From Gemmatimonadota bacterium (GTDB taxonomy: Bacteria; Gemmatimonadota; Gemmatimonadetes; Gemmatimonadales; GWC2-71-9), in assembly GCA_025357945.1 (NCBI GenBank), contig JANYLJ010000056.1:1-60645 (forward strand): 60,645 nt of DNA. The letters run 5' to 3'. The translations under genes and the position numbers were made by a program. The notes beneath the pieces were generated by a model. It was not told the DNA's origin. It saw only the letters and a program-made list of their open reading frames with translations, and ran no database searches. Shown here piece by piece: positions 1-8,693 of this stretch. How positions within the stretch are numbered: position 1 is the first letter of the stretch; every line of letters begins with the position of its first letter.

Positions 1-1241
1 TTCGAGATCGCCGCGTAGTACCACTGCCCCATGAACTCCTCCCGCTTGGGCCTGGGCCAGCGCGGGTCGGGCAGCGTCATGTTATAGCGACCTTCCAGCT
101 TCGCCTGCTCGAACGGTCCGGGCGTGTCCATCGACGCCGACGTCGTCGAGCGCATGAACGGCGGCGTCTCCTTCACGCGCGCCGGGTCGGACGCCGGCAC
201 CGTGATGATGTGATGATCCACGAGGAACTGCCGCAGCGAATCGAGCGTCGCCTGGGTCGTCTCGAGCAGCTGGTCCGGCGCGGGATGATCCGCCTGCAAC
301 GACGCGAGCACCTTGTCCGCAGAGAGCCCGGGAGCGATCTGCTTGGCAACGGACTGGAATGCATCTTCGTTCTTTCGCCGGTCCGCCTCGGCAATCTGGA
401 GCAGCGAGTCCAGCGGCAACTCGATCATCTCGGTGGCGGCAAGCGCCTTCGAGTAGGTGTCGGCTCCGTATGCGTAACTGCCATTGGACGTTGGCAGCAG
501 CTCACCCTGGAGCCACGTCTTGTACGACGCCAGCGCCGCCATGACACTGTCGTTCGTCTGCTTGAATGTCTTGACGAGCGCCGAGTCTTTCACGTCAACG
601 AATGCTGCCGGGACATCGTTCTTGAAGAAGCTGATGTTCCCGTCAATCTGCTCGATCGCGATCTGGGTATAGATCTTCGGCGGGTTCGCCAGATTCTTCC
701 GCGCCTCGGCCAACGTCGCCGGCATCAGCCGTTCACGCGCAATGAGCGACTTCAGTCGGTCCGCCGGGGGCGCGAAGTCGCGTTTCATGATGGTGTACGC
801 GGCGTTGGTGATCGCGCCGCTATACGCGTCGGGGTCCTTCGCCCAGCGTTTGATGACGTCGTTGGCGAGGATACCCGCGTTCATCGAACGGATGAGGAGC
901 TCACGGTCGGCGCGGTTCGCTTCGGAAAGTGCCGACGTGTCCACCGCCATGAGCTTCGCGCGGAAGTCGGTGAGGGCCTTCGACTCGGCGTGAATCGCAG
1001 CTTGCGATGCGTCCTCGATCATGGCGTCGTACTTGTGGACGCCGAGGTCCGTGGCGGAACTCGGGTAGCGCGCCATGCGATCGTCGATGATCGCGCGCGC
1101 GAGCGCGGTGAAGCTCGAATCGGCGAGGCTCATGGCGGCGGGAGTTCCCACTGCAGGCGCCTTCTCGGCGGGGCGGCAGGCGGTGATGGCGAGGATGCAA
1201 GTGACCGGGGCTGCGAAGAGGATGCGGAGACGAATGTTCAT
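1..1241 (-). CDS. DUF885 family lipoprotein, C-terminus beyond window
   Basis: About 413 residues are visible and the reading frame runs off the left edge. It starts at the ATG at 1241 with a lipoprotein signal (hydrophobic stretch, then AITAC near residue 21), so it is probably anchored in a membrane and faces the periplasm. After that comes the long helical pattern of DUF885 proteins: an RYPSSATDLG-like start (ARYP...LGVHKYD), many charged helices, and a DSLLQIAEADRRK segment. The family resembles M32-like metallopeptidases and is often annotated as uncharacterised peptidase. The metal-binding region would lie beyond the edge, so catalytic competence cannot be judged. The call is by overall resemblance. 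Confidence 0.8.
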   Translation of the reverse strand, partial: MNIRLRILFAAPVTCILAITACRPAEKAPAVGTPAAMSLADSSFTALARAIIDDRMARYPSSATDLGVHKYDAMIEDASQAAIHAESKALTDFRAKLMAVDTSALSEANRADRELLIRSMNAGILANDVIKRWAKDPDAYSGAITNAAYTIMKRDFAPPADRLKSLIARERLMPATLAEARKNLANPPKIYTQIAIEQIDGNISFFKNDVPAAFVDVKDSALVKTFKQTNDSVMAALASYKTWLQGELLPTSNGSYAYGADTYSKALAATEMIELPLDSLLQIAEADRRKNEDAFQSVAKQIAPGLSADKVLASLQADHPAPDQLLETTQATLDSLRQFLVDHHIITVPASDPARVKETPPFMRSTTSASMDTPGPFEQAKLEGRYNMTLPDPRWPRPKREEFMGQWYYAAIS

Positions 1242-1459
1242 CTCCGCTATTCTAGCAGACGCCACGCCTTTTCGCTTCCGTCAACGACCAGTGCCATAAA
1301 TTCGCTCACCGGCTATCTTGGCGGTGCCGCCGCCAGCCACGGGCGAGCTGGCGACCCGCTCGTTCCCGATGTCCTTTTCCCGCTCGACATGGGCCTGCGG
1401 CACTGGGCGAGGGCGGCAAGGTTAACGTGGAACTGCAGGACCTGTTCTGAGGCGCCCGG

Positions 1460-2278
1460 ATGACCCACAGCTCCCCGCAATGCCAAATATTTCACCAGCT
1501 CCATCAGTCTGGTTGCTTCGTGATACCCAATCCGTGGGATGTCGGGAGCGCACGACTGCTTGCGGCACTCGGCTTCCCTGCTCTCGCGACCACCAGTTCG
1601 GGGTTCGCCTGGTCCCGGGGACGGGCCGACAATCACGTGTCGCTGGAGCAAACCCTGGCCCATCTTCGGTCGATCGCCGCCGCCGTGGACGTGCCCGTCA
1701 ACGCCGACTTCGAAGGCGGCTTCGCGACCATGCCAGCCGACGTTGCAGCGAACGTCGCCCGTGCCACGGCCACCGGCATCGCCGGACTCTCGATTGAAGA
1801 TTCCACCGGCGATACGTCCAACCCCCTCTTCGACTTCACCCTCGCGGTGGAACGGATTCAGGCCGCCCGACGTGCGATCGATGAGAGTGCAACGGGAATT
1901 CTTCTTACCGGCCGATCCGAAGGCTTTATCGTCGGACGTCCCGACCTGGCGGAAACAATCCGCCGGCTCACGGCCTATGCCGCGGCTGGAGCCGATTGTC
2001 TCTACGCGCCAGGCATTCGCACCAAGGCCGACATCGCCGCCGTGGTCAGCGCGGTCGCTCCAAAACCGCTGAACGTTCTGGTCGGCAGCGATTTTACCAC
2101 CGTGGCCGATCTGGCGGCGATGGGCGTCCGCCGGATCAGCGTCGGCGGCGCACTTGCCCGCGTAGCGTGGGCGGGCTTCCTCCAGGCGGCGAGGGAAATC
2201 GCCGAACAGGGGACGTTTTCGAATTTGGCCCGCGCCGTTCCGTTTGCCGACATCAATCGTTCGTTCAGCTCGGAGTGA
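1460..2278 (+). CDS. Isocitrate lyase/PEP mutase superfamily protein
   Basis: A 272-residue cytosolic protein with the fold signature of the PEP mutase/isocitrate lyase superfamily. It opens with FVIPNPWDVGSARLLAALGF, continues with VPVNADFEGGFA (the metal-site acidic loop, D/E near residues 76-78), then GIAGLSIEDS and LTGRSEGF. Members cleave or rearrange C-C or C-P bonds next to a carboxylate (methylisocitrate lyase, oxaloacetate decarboxylase, carboxyphosphonoenolpyruvate mutase). This short form most resembles the generic oxaloacetate decarboxylase-like group. The KKCGH lyase motif of true isocitrate lyases is not seen, so the substrate is open. It stands alone, convergent with the cytochrome gene. 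Confidence 0.85.
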   Translation: MTHSSPQCQIFHQLHQSGCFVIPNPWDVGSARLLAALGFPALATTSSGFAWSRGRADNHVSLEQTLAHLRSIAAAVDVPVNADFEGGFATMPADVAANVARATATGIAGLSIEDSTGDTSNPLFDFTLAVERIQAARRAIDESATGILLTGRSEGFIVGRPDLAETIRRLTAYAAAGADCLYAPGIRTKADIAAVVSAVAPKPLNVLVGSDFTTVADLAAMGVRRISVGGALARVAWAGFLQAAREIAEQGTFSNLARAVPFADINRSFSSE

Positions 2279-2317
2279 CCGATCCGGTTCCGGTCACGCG
2301 GCGGCAAGGCCAGCCCG

Positions 2318-3541
2318 CTACAGCGACTTCAGGTACTGGACAAGATCTGCTTTCTGCCGCGCCGTGAGGTTGAGTCCCTTCCTCGTGTTGTAGCGATCCA
2401 CGACCGCGACAAGCGTCGGGGCAATGCCGTTGTGGAAGTACGGTGGGTGCTGCCAGATGCCCTTCAGCGGCGACGTGCGATACATCTTGGTGGCGCTGCG
2501 TGAGGCATAGCTCGGTACACCGTTCGGTTCTGGCTCGCTGACGACCTCCGCGGGCGAGTGGAGCCGCTGGTTGGCATCGGTGAAAAGGGGTGCCGCGTGG
2601 CAGGTGGCACACTTGCCCGGGCCATCAAAGACTTCCTTGCCTCGGCCGGCTGCTATCGGGTCAAAGCTCCCCGCCGTCGGCGCCGGGGCCTCGATGCTGA
2701 GCTGATACGCCTGCAAGGCCGCAAGTTTCGACGAGATCATGTCCGGCGGATTTTGCACGCTGACGCGGGTCCGCGAGTCGCTGAACGACCCGTGGCCGTG
2801 CATCTGGGTGACGCCCACGTAGCGATTCCAGTACTCGACCTGGTCGCCATCGCCGGTCGCGGTAATGCGGTGAATGCCGGCCAGGCCGTAGGCCGGCGGG
2901 ATGACCTGCGGCCCATTCTTGCCATCGAAGTTGTAGCGCGGGTCGTACTTGCCCGGCCCCCATGAGTTGTACACGGTCTTCTGGCCGGCCGTGAGCGCGG
3001 CCGAGAGCGCGATGATCGCTCCGGGGTTGAGATCGCGATTCGGCCAGCCATCGCGCCGCTGACCGATTCCCTTGGCGAACGAATTATTCACGGTAGAGTG
3101 GCAGAGGGCGCAGGTGATACCGACGCGGGTGAGCCTGTCCTTCCCGTTGATGGTCTCGACCGTGCCCTTCAGCCCGACCACGGCGTTGAGTTTGAGCAGC
3201 GCGAGTGTGGTGGCCGGACTGGTGAGGCTGATCGAGCCGTTCTGAATCCCCTGCACCACGGCTGGCGGGAGGGCGTCGGCATCCACCTTGAGGCCGACGG
3301 ACAGCGCTGTTGTGGGATCAACAGCGGTCTCGATCACCTCATGCATCCGGAGAGTATCAGTCCAGAAGGTTTCGTCACCGAACGTGTCGAAGCGGAATGT
3401 TTCCTTCCCCTCGGCCACCCGACCCGGAACCGGCGCCTGTAGTCCGGTCGTTCCGCCGCGGCAACCGACAAAGAGCGCGGATAGGTTGCAGACAGCGAGC
3501 GCAGTGGCCGACCAAGCGACCGCCCTTACGTTCCTGGTCAT
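2318..3541 (-). CDS. Di-heme cytochrome c peroxidase/MauG-like lipoprotein
   Basis: 407 residues from the ATG at 3541, chosen because GAGGAGG sits just upstream; an in-frame upstream ATG at 3595 lacks this. The N-terminus is a lipoprotein signal (SALFVGC, Cys27). Two covalent heme sites are visible: CALCH at about residues 144-148 and CATCH at about 311-315. The C-terminal part (SPLKGIWQHPPYFHNGIAPTL) matches the MbnH/MauG/bacterial cytochrome c peroxidase group. It probably performs peroxide reduction or oxidation of a periplasmic target. The first heme motif is preceded by a long insert with no classic peroxidase spacing, so it may be an electron-transfer or maturation enzyme rather than a true peroxidase. 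Confidence 0.85.
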   Translation of the reverse strand: MTRNVRAVAWSATALAVCNLSALFVGCRGGTTGLQAPVPGRVAEGKETFRFDTFGDETFWTDTLRMHEVIETAVDPTTALSVGLKVDADALPPAVVQGIQNGSISLTSPATTLALLKLNAVVGLKGTVETINGKDRLTRVGITCALCHSTVNNSFAKGIGQRRDGWPNRDLNPGAIIALSAALTAGQKTVYNSWGPGKYDPRYNFDGKNGPQVIPPAYGLAGIHRITATGDGDQVEYWNRYVGVTQMHGHGSFSDSRTRVSVQNPPDMISSKLAALQAYQLSIEAPAPTAGSFDPIAAGRGKEVFDGPGKCATCHAAPLFTDANQRLHSPAEVVSEPEPNGVPSYASRSATKMYRTSPLKGIWQHPPYFHNGIAPTLVAVVDRYNTRKGLNLTARQKADLVQYLKSL

Positions 3542-3691
3542 ACGATCCTCCTCAGCGTGGGAGCGTGTGGTCCCGTCGGAGGCGGCAACCATCACGACAG
3601 CGTGAAGCTACCTAAATGGCGCACCGGCGTGTTCAATCCCAACCTCGCATTCACACGCAAAATCTCGACGTCACCTGGCCAGCCAGCTAAA

Positions 3692-3706
3692 TGATAAGCA
3701 TTCTCA
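3692..3706 (+). promoter_or_regulatory. Fur-box-like operator 1
   Basis: A 7-1-7 inverted repeat TGATAAG-C-ATTCTCA, 12 of 14 matches to the Fur half-sites TGATAAT/ATTATCA. It lies eight bases upstream of the -35 hexamer of the TonB receptor promoter. Binding of iron-loaded Fur here would repress the receptor. Read directly from sequence; binding is inferred. Confidence 0.75.
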
Positions 3707-3713
3707 AATAGAT

Positions 3714-3744
3714 TTGACAACGGTCTCCGGCAAGGGAATATTAT
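3714..3744 (+). promoter_or_regulatory. Sigma-70-like promoter of the TonB receptor
   Basis: TTGACA at 3714-3719 matches the -35 consensus exactly. AATATT at 3737-3742 follows with a 17-base spacer, and TATTAT at 3739-3744 is an alternative -10. The region is notably AT-rich for this genome. It lies between two Fur-box-like sites and ends about 50 bases before the ATG at 3797. Confidence 0.65.
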
Positions 3745-3755
3745 CGCCACGAATC

Positions 3756-3770
3756 TGATAATTATTCTCA
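3756..3770 (+). promoter_or_regulatory. Fur-box-like operator 2
   Basis: TGATAAT-T-ATTCTCA matches the 7-1-7 Fur repeat at 13 of 14 half-site positions. It sits just after the -10 region, covering the probable start of transcription and leader of the TonB receptor gene. With operator 1 it brackets the promoter, a usual arrangement for tight iron repression. Confidence 0.8.
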
Positions 3771-3796
3771 ACTCATTTTGCTGGAGCCGTCATCTG

Positions 3797-6196
3797 ATGC
3801 GCCGACTAGAAGTTGTCGCTACCCTCCTGATCCTTAGCCCTATCGCAGCATCCGCGCTCGGCGCCCAGTCACCCAGCGGAACACTTCGCGGCCGGCTCAC
3901 CGACGCGGGCAGGGTTTCCCAAGCGGTCATCGAAGTTCGCGTGGAGCTGCTGGGCACCAATTTCCAGACCAGGACCGACAGCACTGGGAAGTGGACCTTC
4001 CCCGGCGTCCCCGCAGCGACCTATACCGTGGTCATTACCCCGGCAAACTGGCTGGCGCTCAGGCGGGTCGTCACAGTCCGGGCGGGAGAGGTCGTGGACG
4101 TCTCCTTCGAGTTGCCGCGGGCACCAGTTCGCCTCGCGGCCCTCGTCGCGACGGCGACTCGCCCGCTACACGTGATCGGACACCTCCCCGACGTCCGCGA
4201 CAACGTGATCTACGCCGGGAAGAAATCGGAAGTAATCACGCTCGACAGCTTGCATGCAAACCTGGCCCAAGACGTCGAGCGCCAAATTCTGGGACGAATT
4301 CCGGGGGCCAATTTTTCCGAGACGGCCGGCGCCGGCTTCCCTTCCAACGGTGTCGGCTTCCGCGGGCTCAATCCGACCCAATCGGTCGAGATGAATACCC
4401 GGCAGAATGGTGTCAACATCGCGGCAGACCTGTTCGGCTATCCGGAAACCTACTATACGCCCCCGTCCGAAGCACTCGACCGCATCGAGGTGGTTCGGGG
4501 CGCCGGGTCGCTCGCATTCGGGCCGCAGTTCGGCGGGACGATCAACTACGTCGTGCGGCAGGGCGCCTTGGCCACCCGACCATCGCTTTCCGCTAACCTG
4601 ACGAGCGGAAACTTCGGCCTGCTCAACGCCTTCAGCGCGGTCGCGGGTGGCACTGCACGCAGCACCTATTACGCGTTCGTGGACTACCGCGACCAAGGCG
4701 GCTGGCGACCGAACTCGGATTTCCGGCAGGTGACGGCGTACGGTAGCGCAACCCTCCATGCCTCCGAGCGGCTGACGTTGGGGTTCGACTACACGCTGTT
4801 CCGTAACCGGATTCATATGCCGGGCGGGCTCTCGGACGCCGAGTTCGCCAAAAACCCGCGCCAGTCATTCCGGGCGCGCAATTGGCTGGCCAGTCCCTGG
4901 AACATTTTCGCGACGCGACTGCGGTACCAGTTCTCGCCCACCACCAGCTGGGAGACGGTGCTCTCCTATCTCGCCGGAGACCGTCATCTGGTCTGGCGCA
5001 GCGAGGGTGGCGGCCCGCAGGCCCTCGATACGGTCGACCCCGCGACGGGAGCCTTTGTGCCACGCGAGGTCGAACGAGAAACCTTTCACAACGGGACCAT
5101 TGAGTCCCGGCTCAGGTTCGAGCACTCCTGGTTCGGCCGCCCGAGCACGACCGCGGTCGGCGTGCGACTCGGGCTGAATCACATGCAACGCTTCGAAGGC
5201 GGCCCCGGATCGACCGGTGCCGACTTCGACATGAGTTTGTACGGTGGCACGTGGGAGCGGGCGCTCCGTTTCGAAACCACGAACACCGCCGCGTTTGTCG
5301 AGAGCCTGGTCCACGTGAGCGATCGCTTCTCGATCACGCCGGGGGCCCGCGTCGAATACGTTCGATCGTCGGCCGCCGGCTACACCGACGTGACCTCGAG
5401 CTTCGCGCCCCGATCGCTCGGTTACCCGTTGTTCGGCCTCGGCGTCGCGTACATCACGAGCTCCGCCACAGCGCTCTATGCGAACGTGTCGCAGGCCTAC
5501 CGGCCGGTGCTCTATTCGGCGCTCACACCGTTCGGAAGTATTGCGCGCGTCGATTCCTCGCTGCACTCCGCGCGCGGATTCAACGCCGACCTCGGTTGGC
5601 GGGGCACGATTGGCAACCGGCTGAAGCTTGACCTGAGCGCGTTCTACCTCCACTACGGCGATCGGATCGGCAGCCGCACCCTGAACGACGGGGTCGGCGG
5701 CACGATCCTGGAGACCGCCAACATCGGCAACAGTACGCACACGGGAGTTGAGGCTTACCTGGAGTTTGATCCGCCGGGCCTGACCGGCATCGACCTGTTC
5801 ACCTCCTTCGCGTATGTCGACGCGCACTACACATCGGGAGTGTTCGGCGGGAACCGGGTCGAGCAGGCTCCCCGCGTGGTCGACCGGAACGGGGTCACCT
5901 ACTCGCGCGGGCGCGTCGCGACCACGGCGCAGCTCAGTTATACATCGGGTTCCTACGGAGACGCCAACAACAGCATGGCGCCGACGGGAAATGCCGCCGC
6001 CGGCTTTGTGCCGGCATACACGGTGCTCGACTTGTCAGGGCAGTTTCAGCTGGACCGCACGACCATGCTTTCGCTCGGGATCAACAACCTCGCGAACACC
6101 CGGTATTTCACCAAACGCACGGATGAGTATCCTGGCCCGGGGATTCTGCCGGGGATGGGGCGGAGCGTCTACCTCACGATTGGATCGAGATTCTAG
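3797..6196 (+). CDS. FecA-like TonB-dependent outer-membrane receptor
   Basis: 799 residues. A signal peptide ends near ALGAQ (residue 24). A carboxypeptidase-regulatory-like beta domain follows (about 27-110), then a plug domain (about 125-255) and a 22-strand barrel ending in the aromatic terminus GSRF. The plug segment YPETYYTPPSEALDRIEVVRG with AFGPQFGGTINYVVRQ closely resembles FecA-type ferric citrate receptors. It should import a ferric chelate using TonB energy. Two Fur-box-like sites flank its promoter, which supports an iron role. No TonB, ExbBD or ABC partner lies nearby. The chelate itself cannot be named from sequence. Confidence 0.92.
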   Translation: MRRLEVVATLLILSPIAASALGAQSPSGTLRGRLTDAGRVSQAVIEVRVELLGTNFQTRTDSTGKWTFPGVPAATYTVVITPANWLALRRVVTVRAGEVVDVSFELPRAPVRLAALVATATRPLHVIGHLPDVRDNVIYAGKKSEVITLDSLHANLAQDVERQILGRIPGANFSETAGAGFPSNGVGFRGLNPTQSVEMNTRQNGVNIAADLFGYPETYYTPPSEALDRIEVVRGAGSLAFGPQFGGTINYVVRQGALATRPSLSANLTSGNFGLLNAFSAVAGGTARSTYYAFVDYRDQGGWRPNSDFRQVTAYGSATLHASERLTLGFDYTLFRNRIHMPGGLSDAEFAKNPRQSFRARNWLASPWNIFATRLRYQFSPTTSWETVLSYLAGDRHLVWRSEGGGPQALDTVDPATGAFVPREVERETFHNGTIESRLRFEHSWFGRPSTTAVGVRLGLNHMQRFEGGPGSTGADFDMSLYGGTWERALRFETTNTAAFVESLVHVSDRFSITPGARVEYVRSSAAGYTDVTSSFAPRSLGYPLFGLGVAYITSSATALYANVSQAYRPVLYSALTPFGSIARVDSSLHSARGFNADLGWRGTIGNRLKLDLSAFYLHYGDRIGSRTLNDGVGGTILETANIGNSTHTGVEAYLEFDPPGLTGIDLFTSFAYVDAHYTSGVFGGNRVEQAPRVVDRNGVTYSRGRVATTAQLSYTSGSYGDANNSMAPTGNAAAGFVPAYTVLDLSGQFQLDRTTMLSLGINNLANTRYFTKRTDEYPGPGILPGMGRSVYLTIGSRF

Positions 6197-6303
6197 CAGC
6201 GGCGATCCCTCGTGGTGGCATCTCCCGATCTGGTTCGGCCGCCGGACGTGACTGAACTTCCGCCCGAAAAGTACGGCCCTCGTCGTGGCCAGCCGCAATG
6301 CCC

Positions 6304-6855
6304 TCACCGAGGCTTCGACCACCTGGCCTTGGCGAAGGCATCGTCGAGCGGTGTTTCAGCGAAATGATTCGTGTAGTTCGAGAGCGTCTTCATGCCGACG
6401 CCGAGGACCACCTCCAGAATCTGTGCCCGCGAATAGCCGGCACTCAGAAACGCCCGGGTGTCGGTGTCCGACGGCAGGCCCCGCGAAGCCACAACGGCCG
6501 CAGTGAAACGGCGAAGTGCCTGGAGCTTCTGATCCGCGATCGGTTGCCCCTCCCGGATCGCTTGCACCACATCGCTTGGCACCTTCTGCATCCCGGCGAT
6601 GGCGCTGTGCGCCGCAACACAGTATTCACAATTGTTCTCGTAGCTTACCGTGAGCAGGACGACCTGACGTTCAGCCAAAGTGAACGACGTCTCGTCGAAC
6701 AGCTCACCGACGCGACGGTATGCCTTCAGCAAGGCGGGAGCCCCGGCCATGACGGCATGAAGATTCGGCACGAAGCCGTACGCCTTCCGGGAATCGGCGA
6801 GCATTGCCTTGGCGGTATCAGGAGCGGTTTCGATGGTATGAATTGGGTACGTCAT
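6304..6855 (-). CDS. AhpD/carboxymuconolactone decarboxylase-like peroxidase-related protein
   Basis: 183 residues from the ATG at 6855, which is preceded by GGAGAA; an in-frame upstream start at 6915 has no ribosome site. It carries the redox-active CEYC pair (Cys76, Cys79) followed by AAHS, the AhpD alkylhydroperoxidase core motif. A C-terminal helix pair (LEVVLGVGMKTLSNYTNHF) is typical of the uncharacterised peroxidase-related branch. Such proteins reduce organic peroxides or act as thiol carriers. It lies 23 bases after the beta-barrel gene in the same direction and is probably cotranscribed with it. A distant paralogue is at 10261-10803. Confidence 0.85.
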   Translation of the reverse strand: MTYPIHTIETAPDTAKAMLADSRKAYGFVPNLHAVMAGAPALLKAYRRVGELFDETSFTLAERQVVLLTVSYENNCEYCVAAHSAIAGMQKVPSDVVQAIREGQPIADQKLQALRRFTAAVVASRGLPSDTDTRAFLSAGYSRAQILEVVLGVGMKTLSNYTNHFAETPLDDAFAKARWSKPR

Positions 6856-6878
6856 TTCAAATTCTCCATTGGTTGAAA

Positions 6879-7472
6879 TTAGAGGTGGAACCGGTACGAC
6901 ACGCCACCGGTCCACGCCAGATCGAATTGAGTCCTGTTGACACCCGTAAGGGACCCGCCGACACCGTTCGGCTTGTAGACGTATCCCACGCCTTCAGTGA
7001 ATACGGAGACCGCGGACCCGGGGATGGCATAGCTGAAGCCGGCCCCGAAGGTTCCTTGCCCCTTGCTCTTGGTGGCGGTATTGATCGGCTTCAGGGTCAC
7101 GCCACCCCCGCCTGCGAGGACGTACGGCGTGAACCCACCAGCGAACGGATATTGAAGTTGAATGGCGCCGCCGTAGAAGTACTTCTGCAGGTGTTCGCCA
7201 GTGCCGGTCCCGTTGATTCGGAATTCGTCCCGTGCGTACGTGAAGTCGCTTCGGACGACGACGAATTTGGAGAGTTGAACGGCCACGCCGCCGCCCACCG
7301 ACCAGCCCGTCTTGAAGTCACTCGTTCCGAGATCGTTGAGATTGGCGAGCGCTGTGAAGCCGCCACCGCGGCCGCTCACGACGATGGCGCTGGAGGACGA
7401 TTGCTGGGCAGTCAGCGGAGTCGCGGCGAGGAGCGCGAGAACAGCAAGGTGGGGAATCCGGTTGGCCAACAT
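6879..7472 (-). CDS. Small outer-membrane beta-barrel protein
   Basis: 197 residues from the ATG at 7472 with GGAGA upstream. A signal peptide ends at TPLTAQQ. The mature part is rich in Gly and aromatic residues in alternating strands (VSGRGGGFTALANL, FYGGAIQLQYPFAGGFTPYVLAGGGG) and ends YRFHL with a plausible BAM-type terminus. This resembles the OmpW/OmpA-like eight-stranded barrels common in this phylum, often annotated simply as outer membrane beta-barrel protein. No ligand or enzymatic residues can be seen. It precedes the AhpD-like gene and may share its transcript. Confidence 0.75.
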   Translation of the reverse strand: MLANRIPHLAVLALLAATPLTAQQSSSSAIVVSGRGGGFTALANLNDLGTSDFKTGWSVGGGVAVQLSKFVVVRSDFTYARDEFRINGTGTGEHLQKYFYGGAIQLQYPFAGGFTPYVLAGGGGVTLKPINTATKSKGQGTFGAGFSYAIPGSAVSVFTEGVGYVYKPNGVGGSLTGVNRTQFDLAWTGGVSYRFHL

Positions 7473-7629
7473 CGTAGTCTCCGTGTCAAGAGTTGGTGGT
7501 TCGGTTGCGACGTGTGTCGCGATGCCGGTGCAGCATGTTCCAACCGACAAAGTGACGAACCCGCTCGAGAGTTCCGGCGTTGCGCGTCCCATGTAGGAAG
7601 GCGATCGACGCGCGCCGGACCGGGAACTT

Positions 7630-7953
7630 CTACGCGCAGTGTGGAGTTCCTACGCGGCGGCGGCGTGACTCCACCGACTCAGCCACCGGGATAGCGACAG
7701 CGTCGAGGCAGGCAACGTGGCCACAAATGAACCGCGCCCCGGCTGCCGTCGAGAGTTCGCGTAGTTTCAGGGTGATATTCCCACGGTTGTACCGACCTGC
7801 GATGTAGCCAGGGATCATTCCCGAGTACGCATGCTCATCGGCCTCGGAGAGCAGGGTGATACTCGAGCACGGCCACGGGTGTTTGGCGAACGCCGCAAGC
7901 ACCACGAGATGGGCGTGACCGCCGCCAACGAGAACCAGCCGCGGCGCGGACAC
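7630..7953 (-). pseudogene. Truncated SelD-associated/NDH-type FAD oxidoreductase
   Basis: From a GTG at 7953 the frame reads PRLVLVGGGHAHLVVL, then SGMIPGYIAGRYNRG and RFICGHVACLDAVA. This is the FAD-binding N-terminus of the pyridine nucleotide-disulfide oxidoreductases fused or linked to selenide water dikinase. Resemblance stops after roughly 90 residues and the frame ends in an unrelated Arg-rich tail at 7630. The full family length is about 370 residues or more, so most of the FAD and all of the NAD domain are missing. It overlaps the 3' part of the YtxJ-like frame by more than 130 bases. I read it as the 5' stub of a gene lost by deletion. Confidence 0.75.
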
Positions 7954-8231
7954 GTTCGGCAGTCGCGATCTCGGTCCACGGTCTCGAGCACGGCCGCCTG
8001 GTTGACTCCGTGCTGTGACCCTGCCCACACCATCGAACCATCAACCAGGAGAATGGCTTGCGGAGATTCGTGCCGGATTCCGAGGTCCTCAGCGATTTGC
8101 TGCGAGAGTCCCCGCTGTCCCACCACATCCACCTGCCGGATCGGGAGATCGGGATGGAGAGTCGGCAGCCATCGGACTTGGGTTGGGGCGACGGCGGACA
8201 GTCCGCACAACGGGCTATGCTTGAAGATCAT
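7815..8231 (-). CDS. ytxJ: YtxJ-like (DUF2847) thiol protein with aberrant C-terminus
   Basis: The frame holds IFKHSPLCGLS, then VDVVGQRGLSQQIAEDLGIRHESPQAILL and MVWAGSQHGVN, which is the whole thioredoxin-like core of YtxJ (DUF2847), the proposed monothiol bacilliredoxin of bacillithiol systems. The active Cys is in the CGLS motif where relatives usually have CPIS. The ATG at 8231 has a good AGAAGGGGG site; an in-frame ATG at 8267 would add the usual N-terminal helix. The core ends near residue 82. The remaining 50 or so residues are out-of-frame translation of the adjoining oxidoreductase stub, suggesting that the original stop was lost when the region rearranged. It may be active or decaying. 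Confidence 0.6.
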   Translation of the reverse strand: MIFKHSPLCGLSAVAPTQVRWLPTLHPDLPIRQVDVVGQRGLSQQIAEDLGIRHESPQAILLVDGSMVWAGSQHGVNQAAVLETVDRDRDCRTCPRRGWFSLAAVTPISWCLRRSPNTRGRARVSPCSPRPMSMRTRE

Positions 8232-8429
8232 CGCGATCCCCCTTCTGCCAACCAAGTCGCGCCACATCGGGCCGGCGTCATCGGGCAAGCGATGGGCCGT
8301 CATTCGGAACTCCATGCTGCACAAGGAGAGACGCCACGCTCAGGAAGGCGTCGGATCGGGACCACCGCGGCGATCTCGCGGTCTGTCAACGCCGATGAGC
8401 CGTTTTTGCCACATGCTCGCTTCGAGGGA

Positions 8430-8693
8430 CTACGGCAGTCCATTGGCTCGGAGAGCCGCCATGACACGCTCCCGCTGCTGGGCGGGGGGCGGGTTCTCTT
8501 CGCGTACCGACCTAACGGCCCGCAGGAACGCCCGTTCGAAGTCGTACTGCGGGAAACACCGATTGCAACCCGACAGGTGTGCGGCGATGGCAGACATCCG
8601 CTCGGGGGTCAACTCTTCATCGAGATAATCCCAGAGTTGCCGCATCACCTTGTCGCAGGAGAGCATTTTCCCCATCGTCGCGTCTTCGTTCAC
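8430..8693 (-). CDS. Zinc-finger (ZAS-type) anti-sigma factor
   Basis: An 87-residue soluble protein with the HXXXCXXC zinc motif (His39, Cys43, Cys46 in AAHLSGCNRC) and a further Cys13, as in class I zinc anti-sigma domains such as RsrA/ChrR. There is no membrane segment, so it should hold its sigma factor in the cytosol and respond to oxidants, metal or thiol state through the zinc site. Its ATG overlaps the stop of the sigma gene by four bases (8690-8693), implying translational coupling and a cognate pair. Confidence 0.85.
   Translation of the reverse strand: MNEDATMGKMLSCDKVMRQLWDYLDEELTPERMSAIAAHLSGCNRCFPQYDFERAFLRAVRSVREENPPPAQQRERVMAALRANGLP

Noticed and set aside
210-1463. Long open frame on the + strand with an Arg-rich product
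   Set aside because: It is antisense to the DUF885 gene, whose protein has a lipoprotein signal and family-like sequence; the + frame has GC-driven composition and no recognisable domain.
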